From Nocardioides sp. (lineage in GTDB: Bacteria > Actinomycetota > Actinomycetes > Propionibacteriales > Nocardioidaceae), in contig NZ_JASBRN010000033.1 in assembly GCF_030149505.1 (NCBI RefSeq), forward strand, positions 1 through 53,730: a DNA stretch of 53,730 nt, written 5' to 3'. Each line of letters starts with the position of its first letter. Position 1 is the first letter of the stretch. The notes below the pieces were generated by a model, which was given only the letters and a program-made list of their open reading frames with translations, was not told where the DNA came from and ran no database searches. Position numbers and translations under genes: made by a program. Shown here piece after piece: positions 7,775 to 16,291 of this stretch.

Positions 7775-8731
7775 ATGTCCGTCGTCCGCACGCCCGACGA
7801 GCGGTTCGCCGACCTCCCGGGGTGGAGCCGGGAACCGTCGTACGCCGAGGTCGAGGCCGGCGACGGTTCCGGCCCGGTCCGCATGGCGTACGTCGACGCC
7901 GGCCCGTCCGACGGGCCGACCGTCCTGCTGCTGCACGGCCAGCCGACCTGGTCCTACCTCTACCGGCACGTGATCGACGTCCTGGTCGCCGGCGGCGCGC
8001 GCGTCGTCGCGCCCGACAACATCGGGTTCGGTCGCTCCGACAAGCCGGTCTCGCCCTACGACTACACGCTGGCCCGGCACGTCGGCTGGACCCGCTCGCT
8101 CGTCGCCGGGCTCGACCTGCGCGACGTGACGCTGGTCTGCCAGGACTGGGGCGGTCCGATCGGGCTGTCCGCGCTGGCGGCCGATCCCTCGCGCTACCGG
8201 GCCGTGGTGGCCGCCAACACGATCCTGCACACCGCCTCGTCCGACCTGGCCGGTCGGCTCACCTGGGCGGTCCACGGCGAGGGGGAGTCGCGGGTGGTCG
8301 TCGAGGAGTGGCTGCTGGACTACCTCCTGCACACCCAGCGGGCCCCGCGCCTGCGCGCCTCCGACTTCGTCGCGGGCGGGACGGCGGTCCGACCGTCGAG
8401 GGAGGTGCTGGCGGCGTACGACGCTCCCTTCCCGGACGAGGACCACTCGGCCGGGCTGCGGCAGATGACGGCGCTGCTGCCGCTGACCCGCAACGACGTG
8501 GGCGCCGAGATCGGTCGTCGCACGATGACGTTCCTGGGGGAGTGGGATCGGCCGTTCCTCACCTGCTACTCCGACGGCGACCCGGCGACCCGCGGCTGGG
8601 AGCAGGTCTTCCGCGACCACGTCCCGGGAGCGGCCGGGCTGCCGCACCGGGTCCTGGAAGGAGCCGGGCACTTCCTGCAGGAGGACGCCGGCCCGGAGCT
8701 CGCCCGGAACGTGCTGGACCTGCTCGGTTGA
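7775..8731 (+). CDS. haloalkane dehalogenase
   Basis: 318 aa alpha/beta hydrolase whose opening (VRTPDERFADLPG) is typical of subfamily I haloalkane dehalogenases. The oxyanion segment HGQPTW is at 54-59 and the nucleophile elbow CQDWGG at 122-127, with Asp124 rather than Ser and Trp125 as a halide-binding candidate. A C-terminal GAGHF supplies the His base. The reaction would be hydrolytic removal of halide from alkyl halides. An in-frame GTG lies one codon upstream at 7772; the ATG is preferred. It starts 34 bases after the ltp2 stop on the same strand, so read-through from the steroid operon is possible. A steroid substrate is not excluded. Confidence 0.88.
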   Translation: MSVVRTPDERFADLPGWSREPSYAEVEAGDGSGPVRMAYVDAGPSDGPTVLLLHGQPTWSYLYRHVIDVLVAGGARVVAPDNIGFGRSDKPVSPYDYTLARHVGWTRSLVAGLDLRDVTLVCQDWGGPIGLSALAADPSRYRAVVAANTILHTASSDLAGRLTWAVHGEGESRVVVEEWLLDYLLHTQRAPRLRASDFVAGGTAVRPSREVLAAYDAPFPDEDHSAGLRQMTALLPLTRNDVGAEIGRRTMTFLGEWDRPFLTCYSDGDPATRGWEQVFRDHVPGAAGLPHRVLEGAGHFLQEDAGPELARNVLDLLG

Positions 8732-8750
8732 GCTGTGGCTGGATGGGCCC

Positions 8751-9182
8751 ATGACCGTCCGGACCGTCCAGGTGACCTTCGACTGCGCCGACCCCCGCAG
8801 GGTCGGGGAGTTCTGGCAGGAGGCGCTGGGCTACGTCACGCCGCCCGTGCCGCCCGGCTTCGACAGCTGGGACGACCTCGACGCCTCGCTACCACCCGAA
8901 CGACAGGGCTCCGCCTGGGCCTGCCAGGACCCGGAGGGCGTCGGGCCCCGGCTGTTCTTCCAGCGCGTCCCCGAGGACAAGACGGTCAAGAACCGGGTGC
9001 ACCTCGACGTCCGGGTCGGGACGGGTCTGTCGGGCGACGAGCGGGTCGCGGCGCTGGAGGCCGAGGCGTCGCGACTCGTGGTCCTGGGCGCGTCCCGGGT
9101 GCGACTGCTGCCCGCCGACGGGTTCAACGAGTCCTGCCTGGTCATGCAGGACCCCGAGGGCAACGAGTTCTGCCTGGACTAG
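8751..9182 (+). CDS. VOC-family (glyoxalase-like) protein
   Basis: 143 aa, one vicinal-oxygen-chelate module pair. The start (VQVTFDCADPRRVGEFWQEALGY) and end (MQDPEGNEFCLD) are characteristic of the short glyoxalase-like proteins common in actinobacteria. The function is unknown; such proteins include hydrolases, resistance proteins and binding proteins. It follows the dehalogenase by 19 bases and may be co-transcribed with it. Confidence 0.8.
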   Translation: MTVRTVQVTFDCADPRRVGEFWQEALGYVTPPVPPGFDSWDDLDASLPPERQGSAWACQDPEGVGPRLFFQRVPEDKTVKNRVHLDVRVGTGLSGDERVAALEAEASRLVVLGASRVRLLPADGFNESCLVMQDPEGNEFCLD

Positions 9183-9194
9183 GCGGTCGGGACA

Positions 9195-9320
9195 TCAGGC
9201 GCGCACCCGGTCAGGGTGGTCTTCGTCGTAGTCGAAGCGTTCGAGACCCGACACGACCTGGGAACCGCAGTCCTCGCATGGTCGAGGGTCAACCCGGCGC
9301 TGCTCGTCGAACGGCTGCAT
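9195..9320 (-). CDS. possible 41-aa protein with a CxxC pair
   Basis: A short minus-strand frame reads MQPFDEQRRVDPRPCEDCGS and continues for 21 more residues to a TGA. The composition looks protein-like and it has a CEDC knuckle, but there is no clear ribosome binding site, and longer minus-strand frames overlap it. I do not recognise the product. It may be a real small protein or the remains of one. Confidence 0.3.
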   Translation of the reverse strand: MQPFDEQRRVDPRPCEDCGSQVVSGLERFDYDEDHPDRVRA

Positions 9321-9443
9321 GAAGCCGACCGTACCCAGAGGCGGCAGAAGCGGACGTTCCTGGACGCGGACACCGTGGAGCGGCATGCTGGATGGGCGGC
9401 ACTGGTGGCCGCATCTCGGATCCAGCGCACGCTCGGAGGCGTG

Positions 9444-9692
9444 ATGAGTGTCAACATCTCGCTTACAGGCGACACCGGTCAGCGGTCTCGCTGCGAGCAA
9501 TGTGGAGCAACGGGCTCATGCACGTACACCCCCATGGGACGCCTGCTGTGCGGCTCCTGCCAATCAGCGTTTTCCGCTGGAGTCGTCACCGCGGGAATGA
9601 CCGGTGGCTCCGGGGCGTCAAGCGACATCGGTGAAGCCGTCGTTATCGAAGGATTCTTCCGGCGGCTCACGGCGCGGTTCCGCAAGTGCTGA
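9444..9692 (+). CDS. small zinc-ribbon hypothetical protein
   Basis: 82 aa. Two CxxC knuckles, CEQC near residue 17 and CGSC near residue 36, form a plausible zinc ribbon, followed by a Gly/Ser/Thr-rich segment and a basic tail. The ATG is chosen because GGAGG (9434-9438) precedes it by 5 bases; the frame is open further upstream without a better start. The family is not recognised. It lies between a VOC gene and a decayed HNH gene, in a patch that looks like genomic debris. Confidence 0.5.
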   Translation: MSVNISLTGDTGQRSRCEQCGATGSCTYTPMGRLLCGSCQSAFSAGVVTAGMTGGSGASSDIGEAVVIEGFFRRLTARFRKC

Positions 9693-9840
9693 GGCCAGAC
9701 TGCGGCACAAGGGCGCGCCAGCGCACCTGAGGCGGCATCGGCGGATTCAGGCCGTCGGTCGTAGCCAAACGGTCATGAGGGCTCGCTCGTCGCCGAGGCG
9801 AGGCGTTCTCAGGCGGCGGGCGCGTGGCCAGCCGCGCGGT

Positions 9841-10401
9841 ATGACCGTCTGGCTACGTCAGCGACCGCGCTCTCCACGGCATGAGAGTGCCCGCCAGTGG
9901 CGTCCAGCGACTGTCCCGAAGCCCGGTGTCGCGCCGATCCCGCTGGCGGCCGACGACGTGCGTGACCTCATCGCCCGCGCCGAGGAGGCCGGGCTGGCTT
10001 CCCTGCGGCGGCTCTACGCCGAGCCCTACGGGCAGCTGGTCGCGATGGACTCCCGCTCCCGCACCTTTCCAGCCGGGTTGGCCAAGTTCCTGGTGCTCCG
10101 CGACAGGTCCTGCCGCACGCCGCACTGCGACGCCCCCGTCCGCCACCGCGACCACGTCCGGACCTGGGCCGACGGTGTCCCGACGACCGCGACCAACGGC
10201 CAGGGGTTGTGCGAGGCCTGCAACCAGACCAAGGAAGCCACCGGCTGGTCCGCCCAGGTCACCGACACCGACCCGCACACCGTCGAGACCACGACCCCCA
10301 CCGGCCACCGCCACCGGTCGCGCGCCCCGGGACTGCCACCGCCGCGCCAGCAGCCCAACCGGCTCGAGGTCTACCTCGCTGACATCGTCCTCGCCGCCTG
10401 A
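9841..10401 (+). pseudogene. 5'-truncated DUF222/HNH endonuclease (13E12-type) remnant
   Basis: From about 9910 the frame reads like the C-terminal third of a DUF222-HNH protein, with a CRTPHCDAPVRHRDHV segment, WADGVPTTATNGQGLC and a CNQTKEATGW end. Full-length members usually have 400-500 residues, but only about 165 homologous residues remain. The upstream sequence (9693-9900) does not carry the DUF222 part in any frame. The only in-frame ATG nearby is 9841 and it has no good ribosome binding site. I read it as a deletion relic; an expressed HNH fragment is possible but less likely. Confidence 0.75.
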
Positions 10402-10435
10402 GCTCGCCTTCCCGCGCCGTCCTAGGCTCGCCCTC

Positions 10436-10885
10436 GTGCCTACCGTCACCGCGCTGCACGTCGCGAAGGCGACCCGACTGCCCATGCGCGCCGTCGAGAG
10501 CGTCGAGGTCGAAGCAGGCAAGGGCATCGTCGGCGACCGCTACCACGGCACGAAGCACCGCCACGTCACGGTGCAGAGCCAGGACGACCTGGACACCGCC
10601 AGCGGCATCCACGGTTCCGAGGTGCGCGCGGAGCTGACCCGGCGCAACGTCACGATCAGCGGCGGACCCGTGCCGCGCGAGCCGGGCGCGCGCCTGCGCA
10701 TCGGCCCGGTCTTGATGGAGGTGGTCCGGGTCGCCGCCCCGTGCAAGCTCCTCGACGACACCATCGGGCGCGGCGCCCAGGAGGCACTGCGTCGCCGGGG
10801 CGGGTCCGTCTGCCGGGTGCTCGAGGGGGGTCGGCTGGCCGTGGACGATCCGGTGGAGCTGCTTGCCGGCGGCGGGGCTCAGTAG
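10436..10885 (+). CDS. MOSC-domain protein
   Basis: 149 aa, a single MOSC domain as in the C-terminus of molybdenum cofactor sulfurases. The segments GIVGDRYHG (about residues 28-36), NVTISG, GARLRIG and the conserved Cys in APCKLLD are visible. MOSC proteins handle sulfur for molybdenum enzymes; stand-alone forms are poorly characterised. The GTG start is supported by TAGGCT at 10423-10428, 7 bases upstream, suggesting a leaderless mRNA. It converges on the membrane protein gene at 10879 with a 7-base overlap of the ends. Confidence 0.85.
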   Translation: MPTVTALHVAKATRLPMRAVESVEVEAGKGIVGDRYHGTKHRHVTVQSQDDLDTASGIHGSEVRAELTRRNVTISGGPVPREPGARLRIGPVLMEVVRVAAPCKLLDDTIGRGAQEALRRRGGSVCRVLEGGRLAVDDPVELLAGGGAQ

Positions 10886-11184
10886 CCGTTGGTCAGGGTC
10901 CCCAGCAGCCAGAGGACCGCCCCGGTGCTGGCCGCCACGCCCAGCATGACGGTCGCGCTGCCGAGGGTCCGAGCCCAGCGCTCCTGCACCTGGGTCGCGG
11001 CCTGGAAGGCCACGGCGGTAGCGGCGACGGGCACCAGGACGCCCAGGACGCGTCCGACATCCTCGGACGGGAGGAACGAGGGCGGCCCGGCCACGAGGTA
11101 CTCGATGGCGCTCCACCCCCCGAAGAGCAGAGCGGCGATGAAGACGAAGGAGGCGACGATCCGAGCCTCGGCGCTGGTGTCCAT
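10879..11184 (-). CDS. small membrane protein of unknown function
   Basis: 101 aa with three hydrophobic segments (about residues 9-30, 46-62 and 78-95), so an integral membrane protein. The family is not recognised. An ATG lies six codons further upstream, but the one at 11184 is favoured because TATCTT (11197-11192 on the minus strand) is 7 bases before it, matching the leaderless pattern of the window. Its 3' end overlaps the MOSC gene. Confidence 0.6.
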   Translation of the reverse strand: MDTSAEARIVASFVFIAALLFGGWSAIEYLVAGPPSFLPSEDVGRVLGVLVPVAATAVAFQAATQVQERWARTLGSATVMLGVAASTGAVLWLLGTLTNGY

Positions 11185-11221
11185 GGCGATCAAGATAGGC
11201 AAGGTCCAGCCTGCCGACCGC

Positions 11222-11953
11222 TCAGGCGCGCAGCCGCCCCCCGAAGAAATCCAGTACCCGGTCGACGGCCACCTGGGAGCGCTGCTCGGTCACGACCGAG
11301 TGCCCCTTGCCGGGCAGGTCGACCCGGATGAAACCGTCCCCGAGCTCACGGTCCAGGGTGTCGAAGCGGGTGCCGGTGAGCGGGTCCGAGGCGTACTGGA
11401 TGCCCAGCACGGCGCAGCCGCCCGCCGCCCGGCGGCGTACGACCTCGAGGTCGGCGGGGGAGAGGTTCACGTCGGCCGAGCGCGCCTTGCCGACCGTGAA
11501 GGGCACCGACGGCTGGCACAGCACGGGGGCGGCGACCGAGTCGTCGACCATCATCGCGAGCGCGAACCCACCGGTGAAGCACATGCCGAGCGCGCCGACG
11601 CCGGGCCCGCCGAGCTCGGCGTGCAGGTCGCGGGCGAGCGAGCGCAGCCAGCCGGCGATCGGCGTCGTGACCCCGGTGGCGAGCTTGGTGAACTCCGAGC
11701 TGATGCAGACCTGCGCCATCGCGCGCGCGACGTTGACGCCGTTCCAGGCGCCGCCCGCCTTCCCGAACAGGTGCGGCAGGACCACGGTGTAGCCCGCGTC
11801 CACGAGCTCCTGGCCGAACCCGATCACCGACGGCGTCGGTCCGGGGATCTCGTGGATGACCACGACGCCCGGGCCGCTGCCCTTGCGGTACGTCGGGTGG
11901 CTGGTGCCCTCCCAGGTGTGCTCGCCCCGGGTCCAGCTGTCGAGGATCGTCAT
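11222..11953 (-). CDS. dienelactone hydrolase family protein
   Basis: 243 aa alpha/beta hydrolase. The nucleophile elbow GMCFTGG carries Cys instead of Ser, as in dienelactone hydrolases. A conserved IHEIPG segment lies near residue 34 and the C-terminal His is in GKGHS. Substrate unknown; carboxymethylenebutenolide is the classical one, but many paralogues act on other lactones or esters. TAGGGT (11965-11960) is 6 bases before the ATG, so the mRNA is probably leaderless. Confidence 0.85.
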   Translation of the reverse strand: MTILDSWTRGEHTWEGTSHPTYRKGSGPGVVVIHEIPGPTPSVIGFGQELVDAGYTVVLPHLFGKAGGAWNGVNVARAMAQVCISSEFTKLATGVTTPIAGWLRSLARDLHAELGGPGVGALGMCFTGGFALAMMVDDSVAAPVLCQPSVPFTVGKARSADVNLSPADLEVVRRRAAGGCAVLGIQYASDPLTGTRFDTLDRELGDGFIRVDLPGKGHSVVTEQRSQVAVDRVLDFFGGRLRA

Positions 11954-12022
11954 GCCCGCACCCTAGGGCCCCGCACCCCAGGGGTGGCCGGGTTCCGCGG
12001 ACGGGGTGCCTACGCTCGCGAG

Positions 12023-13510
12023 GTGGCAGCCTCCCGGGTCCGACTGGTCCTCCCGCACCAGCTCTTCGAGCAGCACCTCTCCGCCGCCGACGGCACCGTC
12101 TTCGTGCTCCTCGAGCACGACCTGCTCTTCCGGCAGTACCGCTTCCACACCCAGAAGCTCGTCCTGCACCGGGCCTCGATGCGTCGCTTCGCCACGCGCC
12201 TGGAGGAGGCGGGGTACGCCGTCGAGCGGGTCGACACCGACGGCCGCACCACCTCCGCGGCCGCGCTGCGGCGGGTCATCGACGGGCTCGGCGGCCGGGG
12301 GGACGTCCACGTGACGGCGTACGACGTCGTGGACGACTGGCTCTCGCGCGACCTGGAGCCCTTCGTCGACGAGTGGCTGGAGACCCCCAACTTCCTCTGC
12401 ACGCGCGACGACCTGGCCACCCACTTCGACGGCGTCAGCGGACCGCGGGGCCGCCGGGCACGGATGCAGCACTTCTACTCCTGGCAGCGCCAGCGCCTCG
12501 ACGTGCTCGTCACGGCCTCCGGTGACCCCGTCGGTGGCAAGTGGTCCTTCGACGAGGACAACCGCAAGAAGCTGCCCAAGGGCCACCCGGTCCCCACCAT
12601 CGACCGCCCCGACCAGGGCGAGCGGCACCCCGAGGTCGAGGAGGCGATCGCGTGGGTCAAGCGGTCCTTCCCCGACAACCCCGGCGACGCCGACGCCTTC
12701 GCCTGGCCGACCTCGCACGCCGAGGCGCGCGCGATGCTCCGCCAGTTCCTCGACGAGCGGTTCGAGGAGTTCGGCCCCTACGAGGACGCCATCTCCGCCC
12801 AGCACCCCCACCTGTTCCACGCGTTGCTGACCCCCGGTCTCAACATCGGGCTGCTAGACCCGCGCGACGTCCTGCAGGGCGCGCTGGAGGCGGGGGAGCA
12901 GGGCGACGTGCCGCTGGCCAGCCTCGAGGGCTTCGTGCGCCAGGTGATCGGCTGGCGGGAGTACATGCGCGCCACTTACGTCCTGTGGGGGCGGAAGATG
13001 CGCACCCGCAACCACCTGCAGCACACCCGGCCGCTCGCCGAGGGCTGGTGGACGGCGAAGACCGGCCTGGCGCCCGTGGACCTGGTGCTGGAGCGGGTGC
13101 TGGAGCACGGCTACGCCCACCACATCGAGCGGCTGATGGTGCTCGGCAACGCCCAGTGCCTGTTGCGGACCGACCCGGACGCGGCGTACGAGTGGTTCAT
13201 GGAGCTCTTCGTCGACGCCTACGACTGGGTGATGGTGCCCAACGTCTACGCGATGTCGCAGTTCGCCGCGGGGGAGTCGATCACGACCAAGCCCTACGTC
13301 TCGGGGTCGAACTACCTGCGCAAGATGAGCGACCTCCCGCGCGGGGACTGGGAGGGCGACTGGGACGCGCTCTACTGGACCTTCGTCCGCGACCACCGCG
13401 AGGTCTTCGAGCGCAACCCGCGCAGCGGCTTCGCCGTCCGCACGTACGACGGCTTCGACCCCGCCAAGAAGGCGACCCTCACCCGCCGCGCCGCGCCGTG
13501 GCTGGGCTGA
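12023..13510 (+). CDS. FeS-BCP-type photolyase/cryptochrome family protein lacking the cluster cysteines
   Basis: 495 aa, related to bacterial (6-4) photolyases and cryptochromes of the FeS-BCP group (PhrB type, formerly annotated as deoxyribodipyrimidine photolyase-related). Recognisable family segments are LVLPHQLF at the start, QRLDVL, GGKWSFDEDNRKKLP, GWREYMRATY and HHIERLMVLGNAQ, followed by MSQFAAGESITTKPY. Family members bind a 4Fe-4S cluster with four Cys, three of them in a loop after the KMSD motif. Here KMSDLPRGDWEGDWDALYW goes straight through that region without any Cys, and the whole protein has only two Cys. The GTG is supported by TACGCT at 12011-12016, 6 bases upstream. DNA repair or blue-light sensing is possible. 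Confidence 0.85.
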   Translation: MAASRVRLVLPHQLFEQHLSAADGTVFVLLEHDLLFRQYRFHTQKLVLHRASMRRFATRLEEAGYAVERVDTDGRTTSAAALRRVIDGLGGRGDVHVTAYDVVDDWLSRDLEPFVDEWLETPNFLCTRDDLATHFDGVSGPRGRRARMQHFYSWQRQRLDVLVTASGDPVGGKWSFDEDNRKKLPKGHPVPTIDRPDQGERHPEVEEAIAWVKRSFPDNPGDADAFAWPTSHAEARAMLRQFLDERFEEFGPYEDAISAQHPHLFHALLTPGLNIGLLDPRDVLQGALEAGEQGDVPLASLEGFVRQVIGWREYMRATYVLWGRKMRTRNHLQHTRPLAEGWWTAKTGLAPVDLVLERVLEHGYAHHIERLMVLGNAQCLLRTDPDAAYEWFMELFVDAYDWVMVPNVYAMSQFAAGESITTKPYVSGSNYLRKMSDLPRGDWEGDWDALYWTFVRDHREVFERNPRSGFAVRTYDGFDPAKKATLTRRAAPWLG

Positions 13511-13539
13511 GCAGGAGCCGCTCGGGCTAGGTTCGGGTC

Positions 13540-14949
13540 ATGACCTCGGACGGCTCGGGAGCCCTGGACGACGACGGCCTGCGACGTGCGCTGCAGCGGC
13601 TGGTCAAGCAACTGCTCAAGGAGGAGCCGGAAGCGGGTCGACGTGGGGACGACCTGATGCCGATCCTGGACACGCACCTCGGGATCGACGCCGACCAGCT
13701 GCCCGTCGTCGTTGAGCCCGTCGCCAGCCACCGCTGGGCAGACACCGACCTGGCGATGGAGGCCCTGACCTCCCGCGACCCGGATGCCCGGCTGATGGGC
13801 GTCGGCGGCGGAGAGCAACGCCACCACAACTCGCTGGGCGACCTGATGGCCCAGGCCGAGTGGGGTCGGTTCCGCTCCGGCCAGGTCGACCGCCTCAACG
13901 TCGCGACCGGCCCGGACTCCGAGCGGGCGACGGTCGGCTTCGGTCTGCACCTCTTCCGGCACCACGGTGCACCCCTGGTGGTCGTGCAACGGGTCGGCAA
14001 CCCGCAGTACGGCTCGTCCTCGCGCCTGGAGGTGCTGGCCACCCAGCCCGAGGCCGCCACGGCGTTCCTGGCCGAGCTCCGCGAGGAGGCGATGCGTCGC
14101 AGCGTCCTGCGCGGGCAGGTGGTCAGCTTCGGGGGCAATCCCTACGAGCGGGCCATGGCCGAGCTGACGTTCCACCACCGTCCCGACGTCCCCGTCGACC
14201 GGGTGGTCCTGCCCGCCGGGACGCTGGAGCAGGTGCGGGCCCACGTGATCGGCCTGGCCGAGCACCGCGACCGGCTGCGCGAGCAGGGGCAGCACCTCAA
14301 GCGCGGCATCCTGCTCTACGGGCCACCCGGCACCGGCAAGACCCACACCGTCCGGCACCTGGTGGGCGCCGCGGCCGACGCGACGGTGGTGCTGCTGACC
14401 GGGACGCAGATGGCGCACGTGGGCGCAGCCGCCCAGATCGCCCGGGCGCACCAGCCGGCGATCGTCGTGATCGAGGACTGCGACCTCATCGCGGAGGACC
14501 GTGACCACCACTACGGCGGCGGACCCTCGCCGCTGCTCTTCTCCCTGCTCGACGCGATGGACGGGCTGGACGAGGACGCCGACATCGTCTTCCTCCTCAC
14601 CACCAACCGGGCCGAGGCGCTCGAGAAGGCGCTGGCGCAGCGACCCGGCCGCGTCGACCTTGCCGTCGAGGTCCCGCTGCCCGACGAGACGGCGCGGGCT
14701 CGTCTCGTCCGGCTGTACGGACCGACCCTCGAGCTCGGCGACGCTGCCGTCGCCCAGGTCGCTCGTGAGTCGGCGGGCACGACCGCGTCGTACGCCAAGG
14801 AGCTGGTGCGCCGCACGGTGCTCAACGCCGCGCTGGCCGGTCACGCGCCCGGCGATGACGACCTGGTGGCGGCCAACGCAGAGCTGCAGTCCGACACCGA
14901 GGCGCTCACGCGCTCGCTGCTCGGCTCCGGGGCAGCACACCATGACTGA
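13540..14949 (+). CDS. AAA+ ATPase
   Basis: 469 aa. The N-terminal half (about 1-230) has no family I recognise. The AAA domain follows with Walker A GPPGTGKT (about residues 263-270), Walker B IVVIEDCD (about 308-315), sensor TTNRAEALEKAL and an arginine-finger-like RPGRVD. Proteins of this layout are often annotated as FtsH-like or CDC48-like ATPases of unknown target, but there is no protease domain here. TAGGTT at 13528-13533 is 6 bases before the ATG. The next gene starts 8 bases before this one ends, which suggests coupled expression with a small membrane protein. Confidence 0.85.
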   Translation: MTSDGSGALDDDGLRRALQRLVKQLLKEEPEAGRRGDDLMPILDTHLGIDADQLPVVVEPVASHRWADTDLAMEALTSRDPDARLMGVGGGEQRHHNSLGDLMAQAEWGRFRSGQVDRLNVATGPDSERATVGFGLHLFRHHGAPLVVVQRVGNPQYGSSSRLEVLATQPEAATAFLAELREEAMRRSVLRGQVVSFGGNPYERAMAELTFHHRPDVPVDRVVLPAGTLEQVRAHVIGLAEHRDRLREQGQHLKRGILLYGPPGTGKTHTVRHLVGAAADATVVLLTGTQMAHVGAAAQIARAHQPAIVVIEDCDLIAEDRDHHYGGGPSPLLFSLLDAMDGLDEDADIVFLLTTNRAEALEKALAQRPGRVDLAVEVPLPDETARARLVRLYGPTLELGDAAVAQVARESAGTTASYAKELVRRTVLNAALAGHAPGDDDLVAANAELQSDTEALTRSLLGSGAAHHD

Positions 14950-15292
14950 CCGATCGTGGCTCGAGGATCCGGACTCGGTCGAGGACTGGAGCCCGGTGAA
15001 ACGTCGCCTCCTGTTCTGGCGGCTGGTCAGGATCTCCGCGGGCCTCCTCCCCCTGTGCCTGGTCACGACCGTGCTCTACGGGCGGCTGGCCGCCACCTCC
15101 GACCAGGAGCTGTTCTGGATCGGCCCGGCGCTCGGTCTGCCGGCGCTGGCGCTGGCCGTCGTCGGCGTGTGGCGAGGCTTCCGCATGATCGACTCGCCGG
15201 ACCCCGCGCAGACCGGCCCGTACTGGTTGCTCCTGCTGTCCGGGGTCATGGCGCTCCTCGGGCTGGTGCTGCCGGGCTACCTCTACGCCTGA
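14942..15292 (+). CDS. small membrane protein coupled to the AAA ATPase
   Basis: 116 aa with an acidic N-terminus (about 20 residues) and three hydrophobic segments near residues 32-48, 60-76 and 94-112. No family recognised. It overlaps the end of the AAA gene by 8 bases in another frame, so the two proteins are probably made together and may act together at the membrane. Confidence 0.65.
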   Translation: MTDRSWLEDPDSVEDWSPVKRRLLFWRLVRISAGLLPLCLVTTVLYGRLAATSDQELFWIGPALGLPALALAVVGVWRGFRMIDSPDPAQTGPYWLLLLSGVMALLGLVLPGYLYA

Positions 15293-15321
15293 GTCGGGCT
15301 CGCGCCTGGCAGGCTGGCCCG

Positions 15322-15819
15322 ATGCCGAAGCTGCACTCCCTCGAGCTGGTCCCCGACGACGCCGGCCGGGCGGCGGTCCGCGCGCTGTGGGACGCGCTGC
15401 GCGGGGCGGGCCTGCCGAGCCAGGCCGACCACACCGGCGCGAGCAACCAGCCGCACGTGACGGTGGTCGAGGCCGAGGACCTGCCGGACGCAGCCATCGA
15501 CGTGGCGCGGGCGCGGCTGCGCGGGATGCTGCCGGTGACGGCCACCGCCCGCGGGCTCCTGCTGCTCGGCGGGGAGAAGGTCACCGTCGCGCTGGGGGTC
15601 GACCTCGACGACGACGTCGTGCGCCGCGTGCTCGCCGTGCGCGTGCAGGTGCCCGACCGGGCGCACCGCGGGTGGCTGCCGCACGTGACGCTGGCCCGCC
15701 GGGTCCCGCGCGCGGACCTGACGCGCGCGCTCGAGGTCGTCGGCAGCCCCGAGATCGAGCTGCGTCTCACCGAGGTGCGGCGCTGGGACCCCGACCGCGG
15801 CCACGTCACCACGCTCTAG
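15322..15819 (+). CDS. 2'-5' RNA ligase / 2H phosphoesterase family protein
   Basis: 165 aa with the two HxT motifs that define the 2H superfamily: PHVTVV (about residues 44-49) and PHVTLA (about 117-122). Bacterial members act on 2'-5' linkages or cyclic phosphates; the physiological substrate is unknown. CAGGCT at 15310-15315 is 6 bases before the ATG, a slightly degenerate form of the leaderless box found elsewhere. The 3' end overlaps that of the converging acetyltransferase gene by 4 bases. Confidence 0.8.
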   Translation: MPKLHSLELVPDDAGRAAVRALWDALRGAGLPSQADHTGASNQPHVTVVEAEDLPDAAIDVARARLRGMLPVTATARGLLLLGGEKVTVALGVDLDDDVVRRVLAVRVQVPDRAHRGWLPHVTLARRVPRADLTRALEVVGSPEIELRLTEVRRWDPDRGHVTTL

Positions 15820-16247
15820 ACGAGCTCCTTGCGCAGGTGCACGTCGGCCGCGCCGACGACCGGCAGGTCCTGCCAGCGGAACAGCTCGACGTACCCGTGC
15901 CGCTCGTAGAACCCCGGCGCCTGGAACGTGAACGACGTCGTGAAGACGTGCGTGCAGCCCCGCGCGCGGGCCTCGGCCTCGAAGGCCTCGAGCAGCCGCG
16001 ATCCGGTCCCGTCGCCGCGCCGGTCCGCGCGGACCCACGTCATGCCGATGCCCGCGGCGACGCCCCACGTCCAGCCGCTCAGGCCGCCCACGAGGCCGTC
16101 GGCGTCGTGCTGCTGGACGGTCAGCTCCCGGGCGGCGTCGGTGCCGGCCGTGGCCGCGGCGTTCACCGCGTCGAGCTCGTCGGAGAGCCGCTGGTCCAGG
16201 TCGGGGTCGCCGTCGCCGACGAGGATCTGGTCGCTCTGGTTGCTCAC
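15816..16247 (-). CDS. GNAT-family N-acetyltransferase
   Basis: 143 aa. The acetyl-CoA binding region reads MTWVRADRRGDGTGSRLLEA (about residues 69-88), a recognisable GNAT motif A with an R/G-rich loop, and is followed by FYERHGYVE typical of motif B. Substrate unknown. The GTG start at 16247 is the first good start in the frame. It diverges from the DUF480-methyltransferase gene with 44 bases between the starts. Confidence 0.8.
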   Translation of the reverse strand: MSNQSDQILVGDGDPDLDQRLSDELDAVNAAATAGTDAARELTVQQHDADGLVGGLSGWTWGVAAGIGMTWVRADRRGDGTGSRLLEAFEAEARARGCTHVFTTSFTFQAPGFYERHGYVELFRWQDLPVVGAADVHLRKELV

Positions 16248-16291
16248 CCGAGGACCCTCTCATCGTCCACCCCGGTGGCTAGGGTCGGGCC

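Noticed and set aside
9179..9475. 98-codon minus-strand frame
   Set aside because: Low-complexity Ser/Thr/Arg composition; the other small frames here look more protein-like.
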